In this document: positions 1-5,782 of the stretch, piece by piece
Layout of the letters: the number at the start of each line of letters is the position of its first letter
Position numbering within the stretch: position 1 is the first letter of the stretch
Assembly (NCBI GenBank): GCA_938022235.1
Contig: CALIEL010000306.1
Coordinates: 1-12,245 of the forward strand
Reading direction: 5' to 3'
DNA length: 12,245 nt
Source of the DNA: Oribacterium parvum
GTDB lineage: Bacteria > Bacillota > Clostridia > Lachnospirales > Lachnospiraceae
Notes under the pieces: model-generated
What the model was told of the DNA's origin: nothing
Seen by the model: only the letters and a program-made list of their open reading frames with translations
Databases searched by the model: none
Position numbers and translations under genes: made by a program

Positions 1-305
1 TTGTCTGCCTGTGCGCGCAAGGAATGCACTGCCGGTACTTTTGAACGATTCAGCATTCTCGACTGAATGAAGGACTCGTCACAGACCTTTCCCATCTCTC
101 CCCCCAGCGCATCCAGTTCCCGAACCAGATGTCCCTTAGAACTTCCTCCTATATTCGGATTGCAAGCCATCATCGCGATTGCATCAGGGCTTAAAGTGAA
201 GAGCACTGTCTACATCCCCATTCAGGCAGAGGCCAGCGCGGCTTCCACACCGGCATGCCCTGCTCCTACCACGATTACATCATATCGTTCTTCCAAAAAA
301 GCCAT
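1..305 (-). pseudogene. mnmG: tRNA uridine 5-carboxymethylaminomethyl modification enzyme MnmG, 5' part, two in-frame nonsense codons
   Basis: Reading leftward from the ATG at 305-303, the frame gives the MnmG N-terminus: a strand and FAD dinucleotide-binding loop (VVGAGHAGVEAA, residues 12-23), then [10 protein letters not shown] (45-54) and [17 protein letters not shown] (57-73), up to the window edge near residue 101. MnmG is the FAD partner of MnmE; together they modify U34 of certain tRNAs. The frame is broken twice: TGA at codon 28 (222-224), where the family usually has Arg, and TAG at codon 32 (210-212), where it usually has Lys. No frameshift is visible and conservation resumes at once on the other side. 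A restart at Met45 or Met46 would lose the FAD loop. A ribosome site (GAGAGGG) lies about 5 nt before the ATG, and mnmE ends 29 nt upstream, so the pair is probably co-transcribed. The identification is very secure. Whether the gene is truly dead, read through or mis-sequenced is not. Confidence 0.9.
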
Positions 306-334
306 TTTTTCCCTCTCATTATGGGTTTGACCCG

Positions 335-1702
335 TCATTTTCCCATACAGAACTTAGAAAAGATTTCATTAATCAGGTCTTCGGAAACTTCCTCCCCGAG
401 AATTCTTCCCAGCGCCTGATACGCTCCCATCAAATCAATGCTTAGAAAATCTTCGGAAAGAGAAAGGGCGATACCCTTCTTTACTTCCAGAAGTGCTGTC
501 TTCGATTCTTCCAAGTCCGATCTCTGTCTTTCGCTATGCACAAAAACTTCCGACGAGAAAGAAAGATTTCCCGCAAAAAACATCTCTTTGATTTTCTCCG
601 AAAGAAGAGGAAGTCCTGTCCATTCCTTTGCAGAAATCGGAATCACGGGAAATCCGCTGCGTTTTTCTACAGCATCCTTTGTAAGAACCGTTTCGCAATC
701 CGTCTTATTTAATAGAACGATGCTTTTCTTTCCCTGAAGAAGAGAGAGTATCTCTTCATCCTGCTCTTCCCATTCCTGTGTGGAATCCAGTACAAACAGA
801 AGCAAATCCGCATCGGAAATTGCCTTTTTTGCTTTCTCCACACCAATCCCTTCCACAAAATCGGCTGTATTGCGAATCCCGGCAGTATCCATCAGATGCA
901 GGGATAAACCGCCCAAATGTACGTTTTCTTCCACTGTATCTCTTGTGGTTCCCGGAATATCCGTTACGATTGCCTTCTCCGCGCCGACCAAAGCGTTCAA
1001 AAGAGAGGACTTTCCCGCATTGGGCTTCCCAACAATAGCCGTACGGATTCCTTCTTCGAGCATCCTTCCTTCTTCCCGGAAACGAAGCAATTGTTCGATG
1101 ACGGAAAGGATATGTTCGACATCTTTTAAGCACTTTTCAGAGAATCCGTCCAGAGAAATGTGTTCCGGATCGTCAAGCGCCGCCTCGATAAAGGCAGTAT
1201 CTTCTAAAAGAACACTGCGACACGCGGTAATTTTATCTTTCAATGCCCCTTGCACAAGGGATAGGGAGGCACGTGCTCCCGCTTCCGTCTTGGAAGAAAT
1301 CAATTCCGCTACTGCTTCCGCCTGGGAAAGGTCGATTCTTCCATTTAAAAAAGCTCTCTTCGTAAATTCTCCGGGTTCCGCCGCTCTTGCTCCATTTTGC
1401 AGCGTAAGATGAAAAATCTTCTGCATGAGGACAATGCCCCCATGGCAGTTGATTTCCACCACATCTTCTCCCGTGTACGACTTCGGATGGAGGAAAGTGG
1501 AAACCAGGACTTCATCTACCACTTCCTCCCCATCAAAAACAAAGCCATAGCGAATACGATGGCTTTCTCGGATAGAGAGAGGCTTTCCGCTCTTTGTTCT
1601 AAGCATCTTTTCTGCAATAGGAAGGGCCTCTTCCCCACTGATACGAATGATTCCGATTCCACTCTCCACCAATGCGGTGGCAAGGGCGCTGATTGTATCC
1701 AA
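335..1702 (-). CDS. mnmE: tRNA modification GTPase MnmE
   Basis: MnmE is a GTPase that works with MnmG to build the cmnm5 group on wobble uridine of tRNAs. From the TTG at 1702 it is 455 aa, the normal family length. The N-terminal folate-binding domain begins DTISALATALVESGIGIIRISG. The G domain has the P-loop GKPNAGKS (225-232), a G2 region with PGTTRD, DTAG (272-275), NKTD (332-335) and SAKE. The protein ends in CMGK, the family's catalytic C-x-G-K ending. I chose the TTG start because AGGAGG lies 7 nt upstream and the family begins at this point. An in-frame ATG at 1753 would add 17 residues, but it falls inside the -35 box of a good promoter. The gene is intact, in contrast to the interrupted mnmG that follows 29 nt later. 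Confidence 0.95.
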   Translation of the reverse strand: MDTISALATALVESGIGIIRISGEEALPIAEKMLRTKSGKPLSIRESHRIRYGFVFDGEEVVDEVLVSTFLHPKSYTGEDVVEINCHGGIVLMQKIFHLTLQNGARAAEPGEFTKRAFLNGRIDLSQAEAVAELISSKTEAGARASLSLVQGALKDKITACRSVLLEDTAFIEAALDDPEHISLDGFSEKCLKDVEHILSVIEQLLRFREEGRMLEEGIRTAIVGKPNAGKSSLLNALVGAEKAIVTDIPGTTRDTVEENVHLGGLSLHLMDTAGIRNTADFVEGIGVEKAKKAISDADLLLFVLDSTQEWEEQDEEILSLLQGKKSIVLLNKTDCETVLTKDAVEKRSGFPVIPISAKEWTGLPLLSEKIKEMFFAGNLSFSSEVFVHSERQRSDLEESKTALLEVKKGIALSLSEDFLSIDLMGAYQALGRILGEEVSEDLINEIFSKFCMGK

Positions 1703-1724
1703 AATACTACCTCCTAAAAGCTGT

Positions 1725-1753
1725 ATTTTACTAAGATTCCAAAGACTTTGCAA
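1725..1753 (-). promoter_or_regulatory. Sigma-A type promoter of mnmE
   Basis: On the minus strand there is TTGCAA (1753-1748), a 17-nt spacer, then TAAAAT (1730-1725). Predicted transcription would begin about 20 nt before the TTG start, just ahead of the AGGAGG ribosome site. It lies downstream of two hairpins that end the jag transcript, so mnmE-mnmG looks like a separate unit. The call rests on sequence match and spacing only. Confidence 0.6.
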
Positions 1754-1761
1754 TCTATCGG

Positions 1762-1783
1762 AAAAAGGGAATGCGATTCCCTT
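1762..1783 (-). terminator. Second hairpin terminator between jag and mnmE
   Basis: A perfect 8-bp stem (1765-1772 with 1776-1783, AAGGGAAT/ATTCCCTT) encloses a 3-nt loop. Read on the minus strand it runs into a T stretch (complement of 1762-1766). It is probably a back-up terminator for transcription arriving from jag, since it lies upstream of the mnmE promoter. The U-tract is short and partly inside the stem, so efficiency is uncertain. Confidence 0.5.
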
Positions 1784-1838
1784 CTAAAAATAAAACCGGA
1801 CAACCAAACATATAGATAGAGGAAAATCATAAGAGCTG

Positions 1839-1868
1839 AAAAAAACAGCCCTTTCTGAAAGAAGGGCT
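1839..1868 (-). terminator. Intrinsic terminator after jag
   Basis: On the minus strand AGCCCTT pairs with AAGGGCT (1868-1862 and 1853-1847) around a loop of about 8 nt, and seven T follow after one G (complement of 1839-1845). It begins about 55 nt past the jag stop codon. This is the clearest intrinsic terminator in the window and probably ends the transcript carrying yidC and jag. Confidence 0.8.
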
Positions 1869-1923
1869 TCCGCTCCGGAAGGCTTTCTTTCAAAAAGAGC
1901 CATTCTTTATATAGGAGGATGAA

Positions 1924-2985
1924 CTACTGCTGTTTCTCGCCGCGGTTATCCTTCATGCTATTGTTATATCGATTCTTAAACTTTCTGTCCTGACGGAACT
2001 TTCCGTTATTCTTGTAGTAAATCACAACATGACGGAAGGGGTCGTCGCCCTCTGATTTCGTCGCAACCTGAGCGTCATTTTGCAGATCGGAATGGATGAT
2101 TCGTCTCTCATACGGATTCATCGGCTCTAAATTTACCGATTTTCTGCTCTTCTTCACTTTATACGCAATATTCTTCGCTAAACTGCGCAGTGTCTGCTCC
2201 CGTCTCTTCCGATAGTCTTCCGTATCCAGTTTCACACGAAGATAATCTTCTTTGTGGTCTTTGTTGATGACCAGAGAACAAAGATATTGTAGAGAATCCA
2301 GTGTTTGTCCGCGTTTTCCAATCAAGATTCCCATATCCGGGCCTTCGATATTGACGTAAAGTTCATTCGCCTCCTCATGGAAATCCATCTGCATTTCTAC
2401 CTGCATTTCCATTCCGGAGAAAATCGCATCCAAAAACTGTTTTGCCTTATCCTTCACTTCCAGAATTTCTTCCTCAGAAAGCGCTTTAAATTCTATCTTC
2501 TCTGCACTAAATCTTTGCTTTGTATCTTCTTTCGTCTTCTTAAAGCTATTCTGCTCCGTCAGCTCTTCTCTTACAGGAGGAATCGGGTCATACCCTCCGC
2601 GACTGAATCCTTTGTAATTTTCTGCCGTATTTCTTGCAAATTGCTTCTTTTCTCTGGAAAAACTCTCTTTTTTTCTGTCCTCTTTCTTTACGGAAAAATC
2701 GGGATTGCTCTGCTTTTCTACCGTTTTATTTCCGACTTTCTCTGTAGACTCTTTCTTTTCTTCTCCCTTTGGAAGAGGAGCAGTCTTCTTTTCTTCAGGC
2801 TCTTCTTCGATACCCTCCTTTACAAAAGCTTCCAGAATCCACGGTTTTGCACCGATTCCCAAGATTCCTTTACTCCCCTGTACCAGTACGGTATAGGAAA
2901 TTCGATCGGATGTCGTCTGTAACTGGATACTCGCTTTCGTTATGGCTTCTTCCATCGTCTTAGCGGATACTCTAATTTTATCCAT
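1924..2985 (-). CDS. khpB: RNA-binding protein KhpB (Jag), Jag_N-KH-R3H
   Basis: KhpB/Jag is a cytoplasmic RNA-binding protein encoded next to yidC in many Firmicutes. In relatives it acts with KhpA on small RNAs and mRNAs and affects cell elongation and division. The ATG at 2985 gives 353 aa; it has a G-rich ribosome site (GGGGGGAAG) about 5 nt upstream. The Jag_N domain spans about residues 1-55 (VSAKTMEEAI, GSKGILGIG). Residues about 59-165 form a highly charged Lys/Glu/Ser linker, probably disordered. A type II KH domain carries the GxxG loop in IGKRGQ (222-227). A C-terminal R3H domain follows, with ERRIIH ending at His298 and FRHVVIYYK near 317-325. The gene starts 18 nt after yidC ends, so the two are surely co-transcribed. 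It ends in TAG just before a strong terminator, showing that TAG is a working stop codon here. Confidence 0.93.
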   Translation of the reverse strand: MDKIRVSAKTMEEAITKASIQLQTTSDRISYTVLVQGSKGILGIGAKPWILEAFVKEGIEEEPEEKKTAPLPKGEEKKESTEKVGNKTVEKQSNPDFSVKKEDRKKESFSREKKQFARNTAENYKGFSRGGYDPIPPVREELTEQNSFKKTKEDTKQRFSAEKIEFKALSEEEILEVKDKAKQFLDAIFSGMEMQVEMQMDFHEEANELYVNIEGPDMGILIGKRGQTLDSLQYLCSLVINKDHKEDYLRVKLDTEDYRKRREQTLRSLAKNIAYKVKKSRKSVNLEPMNPYERRIIHSDLQNDAQVATKSEGDDPFRHVVIYYKNNGKFRQDRKFKNRYNNSMKDNRGEKQQ

Positions 2986-3003
2986 AGCTCTTCCCCCCAA
3001 GCT

Positions 3004-4323
3004 TTATGACTTCTTTTCCTGTTTTTCATTGTACAGCTGCACCATATTTGCCTTACTTGCTAAAGAACCTTCCTTTGCATTCCTGTTGTAATACTCTGTT
3101 GAGTCCTTCGTCTTTTGCACCTGTTTTGCGATACGCTCCAGTCGATTTTTCTCCGCTGAATCTACCTTTTCCTGCATATTTTTCAAACGGTTTTCTACCG
3201 ATTTTTCGTCAATAGGCGGAAGCCCTCTTTTCGCTCTCTTGATATTCGCCTTTGCCATAGCTTCCTGCAAAAGCTCTTCATCACTCTTCTTTCCATAGAA
3301 CCAGTTCATAATCAACTGCTGAATCAACATGAAAACAGAGGAGGCAATCCAGTACAAACCGATACCGGAAGCAAAGGAAAAACAGAACCATACCGACATC
3401 AGAGGCATCATCACATTCATGCTCTTCATCATCTGTTGAGACTGGTCTCCTTCCTCACCGGTCTGCGGCATAGACTGCTTCTGCATAACGACTGTGGAAG
3501 CCCACTGCGTAAGGCCTGCCAAAACAGGAATCAGCCAGTAGACGTTCGGCACGAATCCGAAGGCAGACGGTGCAGTAGATAAATTCAATCCCATAAAACT
3601 GTTGATTTCCGCCGACTTACTGGCTGCCGTCTGAATCGCAGCACTCGCATCCGGAAAAACGGAGGGAAGCTTCGCCCACTGCTGCGGATTTAATTTATAC
3701 AGAAAATCAACCACAAAATTGTGCACGGCAGTACTGTCATACTTCTGCGGATCATCCAAACCTAAATTATGTAAAGTCTTTAAAACGGAAGTCATTCCAT
3801 TATTTTGTCCAAAGCTCAGCAGTGTTTTTGCCGCATCATTTCCACCGATAGCGGTAGAAACCGTTTCATAGATGGTTCTTACAGCCGGTACATAAGCCGG
3901 AATATTCATGATGATACGGTATAAGGCAAAAATAATCGGCATCTGTAAGAGCAGAGGCAAGCATCCGGCTGTCATGGAGGTCCCATACTTTTCGTAAACC
4001 GCACGCATCTCCGCTTGCTGTGCCATGACGGAAGCCTGATCCGTTTGATTTTTATATTTTTCCTGAATTGCTTTAATTTCCGGTTGCATAATTTGCATCA
4101 TCCGAGAAGACTTCTGCTGTTTGATAGAAGTCGGCGCCAAGATAATTCTTGTTACCAAGGTAAAAAGGATGATGGATAAACCGATGTTAGGAATACCGAT
4201 TTGTGCCAGAAAGCTGTAGATTGCATTCATGACTAAACCTAAAAAGGTCACAATCAGATTCCAAATCGGTCCAAAAATAGGTAGACTAGACGTGTTTTTC
4301 GTCAATAAAATAAGATAATTCAA
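3004..4323 (-). CDS. yidC: Membrane protein insertase YidC/OxaA
   Basis: YidC inserts and folds proteins in the cytoplasmic membrane, alone or with SecYEG. The product is 439 aa. It starts at a TTG preceded by AAGGGAG at 6 nt. Hydrophobic segments lie near residues 15-38, 44-64, 117-140, 260-280, 300-318 and 320-343. Arg59 in LVTRIILAP fits the conserved arginine of the hydrophilic groove. Residues 65-115 form the usual charged cytoplasmic helical hairpin, and GCLPLLLQMPIIFALY (120-135) is a family hallmark. No lipobox is evident. Residues about 141-258, between the second and third core membrane segments, form an extracytoplasmic insert much longer than in B. subtilis SpoIIIJ. The C-terminal tail (344-439) is strongly charged and could contact the ribosome. 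yidD lies 18 nt upstream and jag 18 nt downstream. Confidence 0.95.
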   Translation of the reverse strand: MNYLILLTKNTSSLPIFGPIWNLIVTFLGLVMNAIYSFLAQIGIPNIGLSIILFTLVTRIILAPTSIKQQKSSRMMQIMQPEIKAIQEKYKNQTDQASVMAQQAEMRAVYEKYGTSMTAGCLPLLLQMPIIFALYRIIMNIPAYVPAVRTIYETVSTAIGGNDAAKTLLSFGQNNGMTSVLKTLHNLGLDDPQKYDSTAVHNFVVDFLYKLNPQQWAKLPSVFPDASAAIQTAASKSAEINSFMGLNLSTAPSAFGFVPNVYWLIPVLAGLTQWASTVVMQKQSMPQTGEEGDQSQQMMKSMNVMMPLMSVWFCFSFASGIGLYWIASSVFMLIQQLIMNWFYGKKSDEELLQEAMAKANIKRAKRGLPPIDEKSVENRLKNMQEKVDSAEKNRLERIAKQVQKTKDSTEYYNRNAKEGSLASKANMVQLYNEKQEKKS

Positions 4324-4341
4324 GTTTTTCTCCCTTCATCA

Positions 4342-4554
4342 TTAGGGAACAGGATCATATCCGCCCTTAGCAAACGGATTGCAACGAAGCACTCTCCAGA
4401 TTGCCAACCATAAACCTTTCACACAACCATATTTTCGTATTGCCTAATAGGCGTATTGAGAGCAAGTAGGTGTGTATTTACAAGAGCCGTGTCCTTTTAA
4501 AGGGGACAAATATTTCTGATAAAACCGAATCATTCCCAAAAAAATTTTTTTCAT
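4342..4554 (-). pseudogene. yidD: Membrane protein insertion efficiency factor YidD, interrupted by TAG
   Basis: The frame from ATG at 4554 reads [20 protein letters not shown], then [14 protein letters not shown], a TAG at codon 37 (4444-4446), then [20 protein letters not shown] and [13 protein letters not shown] with a TAA at 4342-4344. That is a full-length, 70-codon YidD with its three conserved cysteines (25, 31, 58) and the family ending. The TAG falls where relatives usually have Glu in CSQYAIEAI. YidD is a small membrane-associated protein that helps YidC-dependent insertion and is dispensable in E. coli. A GAGGGA ribosome site sits about 4 nt before the ATG, and yidC follows 18 nt after the end. 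A 36-residue peptide would lack the third cysteine and the C-terminal motif. Gene identity is certain; real inactivation, read-through or a sequence error cannot be told apart here. Confidence 0.9.
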
Positions 4555-4614
4555 AAATCCCTCTTTTTCTAGGATAAACATATTTTAAAACTGACTTTCT
4601 TCCTATTAAAATGG

Positions 4615-4642
4615 ATTCTATCCGGAATAGATAAAAAGTCAT
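4615..4642 (-). promoter_or_regulatory. Possible promoter ahead of yidD-yidC-jag
   Basis: On the minus strand ATGACT (4642-4637), a 16-nt spacer and TAGAAT (4620-4615) lie in the 134-nt gap between rnpA and yidD. This would give a leader of about 50 nt before yidD. Relatives often have rnpA and yidD touching or overlapping, so the gap leaves room for separate transcription. The -35 match is only four of six. Confidence 0.35.
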
Positions 4643-4688
4643 AATCGTAAAATCGACTCTTCAGCAGGAAAGAAAGAAGCCCAAAAAC

Positions 4689-5030
4689 TTATCCTTTCCC
4701 GTCCAGTATATGATGCCTGCTACATAGTTCCAGATACGCTTTCTCGAAATCAAAGTAAGTACAGTTCTTCCCGCCCTGTCTTACTACAAGAATGATGTCT
4801 TTACCCAAACAAATTTCTTGATGTAATCGAAATATTTCACGGAGTTTTCTTGCTATACCATGTCTTACCACAGAATTCCCTATTTTTTTGGAACAGGATA
4901 TTCCCAAACGATTATGCGGCAATGCATTATCCACAACATACATGACAAAACAAGAATTTGCTAAGGATTTTCCCCTTTTATACCCTTTTTGAAAGTCATC
5001 ATTGGATTTTATAGACGGAAAACGCTTCAT
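4689..5030 (-). CDS. rnpA: Ribonuclease P protein component
   Basis: This is the basic protein that binds the RNase P RNA and helps it mature tRNA 5' ends. It is 113 aa, the usual length, starting at ATG with GGAG about 8 nt upstream. The N-terminal MKRFPSIKSNDDFQKGYKRG matches the family start, RLGISCSKKIGNSVVRHGIARKLRE (residues about 41-65) is the conserved core, and FEKAYLELC lies near the C-terminus. The core helix normally reads R-N-x-x-K-R; here it is R-H-G-I-A-R, so two common positions differ. That is a mild departure and leaves the identification secure. It lies 68 nt downstream of rpmH, the standard bacterial arrangement, with a hairpin between them. Confidence 0.93.
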   Translation of the reverse strand: MKRFPSIKSNDDFQKGYKRGKSLANSCFVMYVVDNALPHNRLGISCSKKIGNSVVRHGIARKLREIFRLHQEICLGKDIILVVRQGGKNCTYFDFEKAYLELCSRHHILDGKG

Positions 5031-5049
5031 TAAATTAACTCCATGGTTG

Positions 5050-5073
5050 AAGAAAGACCGCTAAAAAGCGGCC
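5050..5073 (-). terminator. Hairpin between rpmH and rnpA, likely partial terminator
   Basis: On the minus strand GGCCGCT pairs with AGCGGTC (5073-5067 and 5062-5056) around TTTT, followed by TTTCTT. One pair is G-U on the minus-strand RNA but would be a mismatch on the plus strand, which suggests a role in leftward transcription. It probably lowers rnpA expression relative to rpmH. The tail is not a pure U run, so termination is likely incomplete. Confidence 0.55.
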
Positions 5074-5098
5074 TTAAAAAATCTTAACTTTTAAAAAT

Positions 5099-5242
5099 TT
5101 ATGCAGATAACTTTGCTCTACCTTTAGCTCTTCTTGCAGACAATACCTTTCTGCCGTTTGCCGTGGACATTCTCTTTCTGAATCCATGCACTTTGGCTCT
5201 TTGTCTTGTCTTCGGCTGGAAAGTCATTTTTCCCTTATGCAT
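5099..5242 (-). CDS. rpmH: Large ribosomal subunit protein bL34
   Basis: L34 is a very small, very basic protein of the 50S subunit. The frame encodes [20 protein letters not shown], then [20 protein letters not shown] and GRAKLSA, 47 aa, with the diagnostic [13 protein letters not shown] and GRKVL blocks. Two in-frame ATGs compete. The outer one (5242) has AAGGGGG 7 nt upstream and gives a normal length. The inner one (5227) has AAGGG a few nt upstream, inside the coding sequence, and gives 42 aa, slightly short for the family. I chose the outer start. Transcription is from the strong promoter at 5358-5386 through a structured leader. The gene is the first of the leftward cluster and faces away from dnaA, as in most bacteria. 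Confidence 0.93.
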   Translation of the reverse strand: MHKGKMTFQPKTRQRAKVHGFRKRMSTANGRKVLSARRAKGRAKLSA

Positions 5243-5297
5243 ACGGACACCCCCTTTTTTTAGTGTATGGCTACGCCACCGATCGTTTCTCCGGGAA

Positions 5298-5328
5298 TTA
5301 TTCGTCCTTATCCGAAGGTCCCGAATAA
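5298..5328 (-). promoter_or_regulatory. Hairpin in the rpmH leader
   Basis: A 7-bp stem (TTATTCG, 5298-5304, with CGAATAA, 5322-5328) encloses a second 4-bp stem (5306-5309 with 5315-5318). A small further hairpin, TGGC-TAC-GCCA, lies at 5268-5278, closer to the gene. Both fall in the 108 or so nt between the predicted start of transcription and the rpmH ATG. The arrangement could support regulation of rpmH, for example by a ribosomal protein. I do not recognise it as a known leader family. Confidence 0.4.
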
Positions 5329-5357
5329 ACTCCTAATTTTGGGTAAACATCGTGTGT

Positions 5358-5386
5358 ATTATAATGAAAGCCTAAGAACACGTCAA
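5358..5386 (-). promoter_or_regulatory. Strong sigma-A promoter of rpmH
   Basis: On the minus strand TTGACG (5386-5381), a 17-nt spacer and a perfect TATAAT (5363-5358). This is the best promoter in the window, as expected for a ribosomal protein gene. It sits only about 40 bp from the first DnaA box, so DnaA binding at the origin could affect it; that last point is inference. Confidence 0.85.
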
Positions 5387-5428
5387 TAGAAAATTTTCCC
5401 TCTCAAAAAAGAATACAGTTGTTTGATT

Positions 5429-5499
5429 TTATCCACAAATTTATCCACTTATCCACATTTTTCTATTTTATCCACAAATTATTCCTGTACTGTGGATTT
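5429..5499. other. oriC: DnaA box cluster upstream of dnaA (oriC, upstream part)
   Basis: Three perfect TTATCCACA boxes lie at 5429-5437, 5449-5457 and 5468-5476. A one-mismatch box (TTATCCACT) at 5441-5449 overlaps the next by one base. A weaker inverted match (TGTGGATTT) lies at 5491-5499. All strong boxes point toward dnaA. Dense direct boxes between rpmH and dnaA are the upstream half of a typical Firmicute origin; they bind the initiator and probably also repress the dnaA promoter about 230 bp away. Confidence 0.9.
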
Positions 5500-5545
5500 A
5501 ATTGCCTTTTATACACTGTCTTGTTGAAAAAGAGAGAATAAATCG

Positions 5546-5584
5546 ATGTTTAAATGTGGACAAAGGTAATCCACATTTAAACAT
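5546..5584. repeat. Perfect 15-bp inverted repeat carrying divergent DnaA-box-like sequences
   Basis: ATGTTTAAATGTGGA (5546-5560) is the exact reverse complement of 5570-5584, separated by 9 nt. The inner ends hold TGTGGACAA (5555-5563, a one-mismatch box on the minus strand) and TAATCCACA (5567-5575, a one-mismatch box on the plus strand). The two boxes therefore face each other head-on within the palindrome. It lies between the main box cluster and the dnaA promoter. No T-run follows on either strand, so it is unlikely to be a terminator. Confidence 0.85.
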
Positions 5585-5624
5585 TTTAAAATCATCAACA
5601 AACTATGTTTATCTTTTCCCTTTT

Positions 5625-5690
5625 CTATCCACAAAAAGCAAAGAGAAATCTTTTAAATATTTTTTTTCCTCCTTTTTAACTGATTTATCC
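5625..5690. other. AT-rich origin segment with one more DnaA-like box
   Basis: CTATCCACA (5625-5633) is a one-mismatch DnaA box. It is followed by an almost pure A/T tract (5651-5668, including TTTTAAATATTTTTTT) and pyrimidine-rich sequence up to the dnaA promoter. It could be an auxiliary unwinding or binding segment. I favour the dnaA-dnaN gap as the true unwinding site, because that gap carries the triplet motif. Nothing here looks like a coding gene. Confidence 0.45.
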
Positions 5691-5705
5691 TTTCCGCTTT
5701 GTACC

Positions 5706-5734
5706 TTGATAAAGACCCCTCCATGCTGTAAAAT
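5706..5734 (+). promoter_or_regulatory. Sigma-A promoter of dnaA
   Basis: TTGATA (5706-5711), a 17-nt spacer and TAAAAT (5729-5734). The predicted start of transcription is near 5741, giving a leader of about 42 nt. The start point is flanked by a small dyad (AGATAG 5735-5740, CTATCT 5751-5756). The many DnaA boxes upstream fit the autoregulation known for dnaA in other bacteria. Confidence 0.7.
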
Positions 5735-5782
5735 AGATAGGCTTTATCTTCTATCTGTTTATCGATTTATAAAGGGCGGAGT

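Noticed and set aside
67..330. Plus-strand open frame of 87 codons
   Set aside because: It lies antisense to mnmG and is open only because it shadows a conserved gene. The encoded peptide is low-complexity and unlike any family I know.
780..1412. Plus-strand open frame of 210 codons
   Set aside because: It is fully antisense to mnmE, which has all GTPase motifs. The peptide is Ser/Arg-rich with no recognisable domain, typical of a reverse-strand shadow.
2305..2922. Plus-strand open frame of 205 codons with many Phe and Leu
   Set aside because: It is antisense to the charged linker and KH domain of jag; the hydrophobic look comes from reversing Lys/Glu codons, not from true membrane segments.
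210..4446. Genome-wide reassignment of TAG or TGA
   Set aside because: jag and gyrB end in TAG, and mnmE and dnaN end in TGA, exactly at family-typical ends followed by a terminator or the next gene. The three interrupted sites would also need different amino acids.
4630..4690. Terminator between rnpA and yidD
   Set aside because: Only a 4- to 5-bp stem with a large loop (AGTC...GACT, then T run) can be drawn. It is too weak to call.
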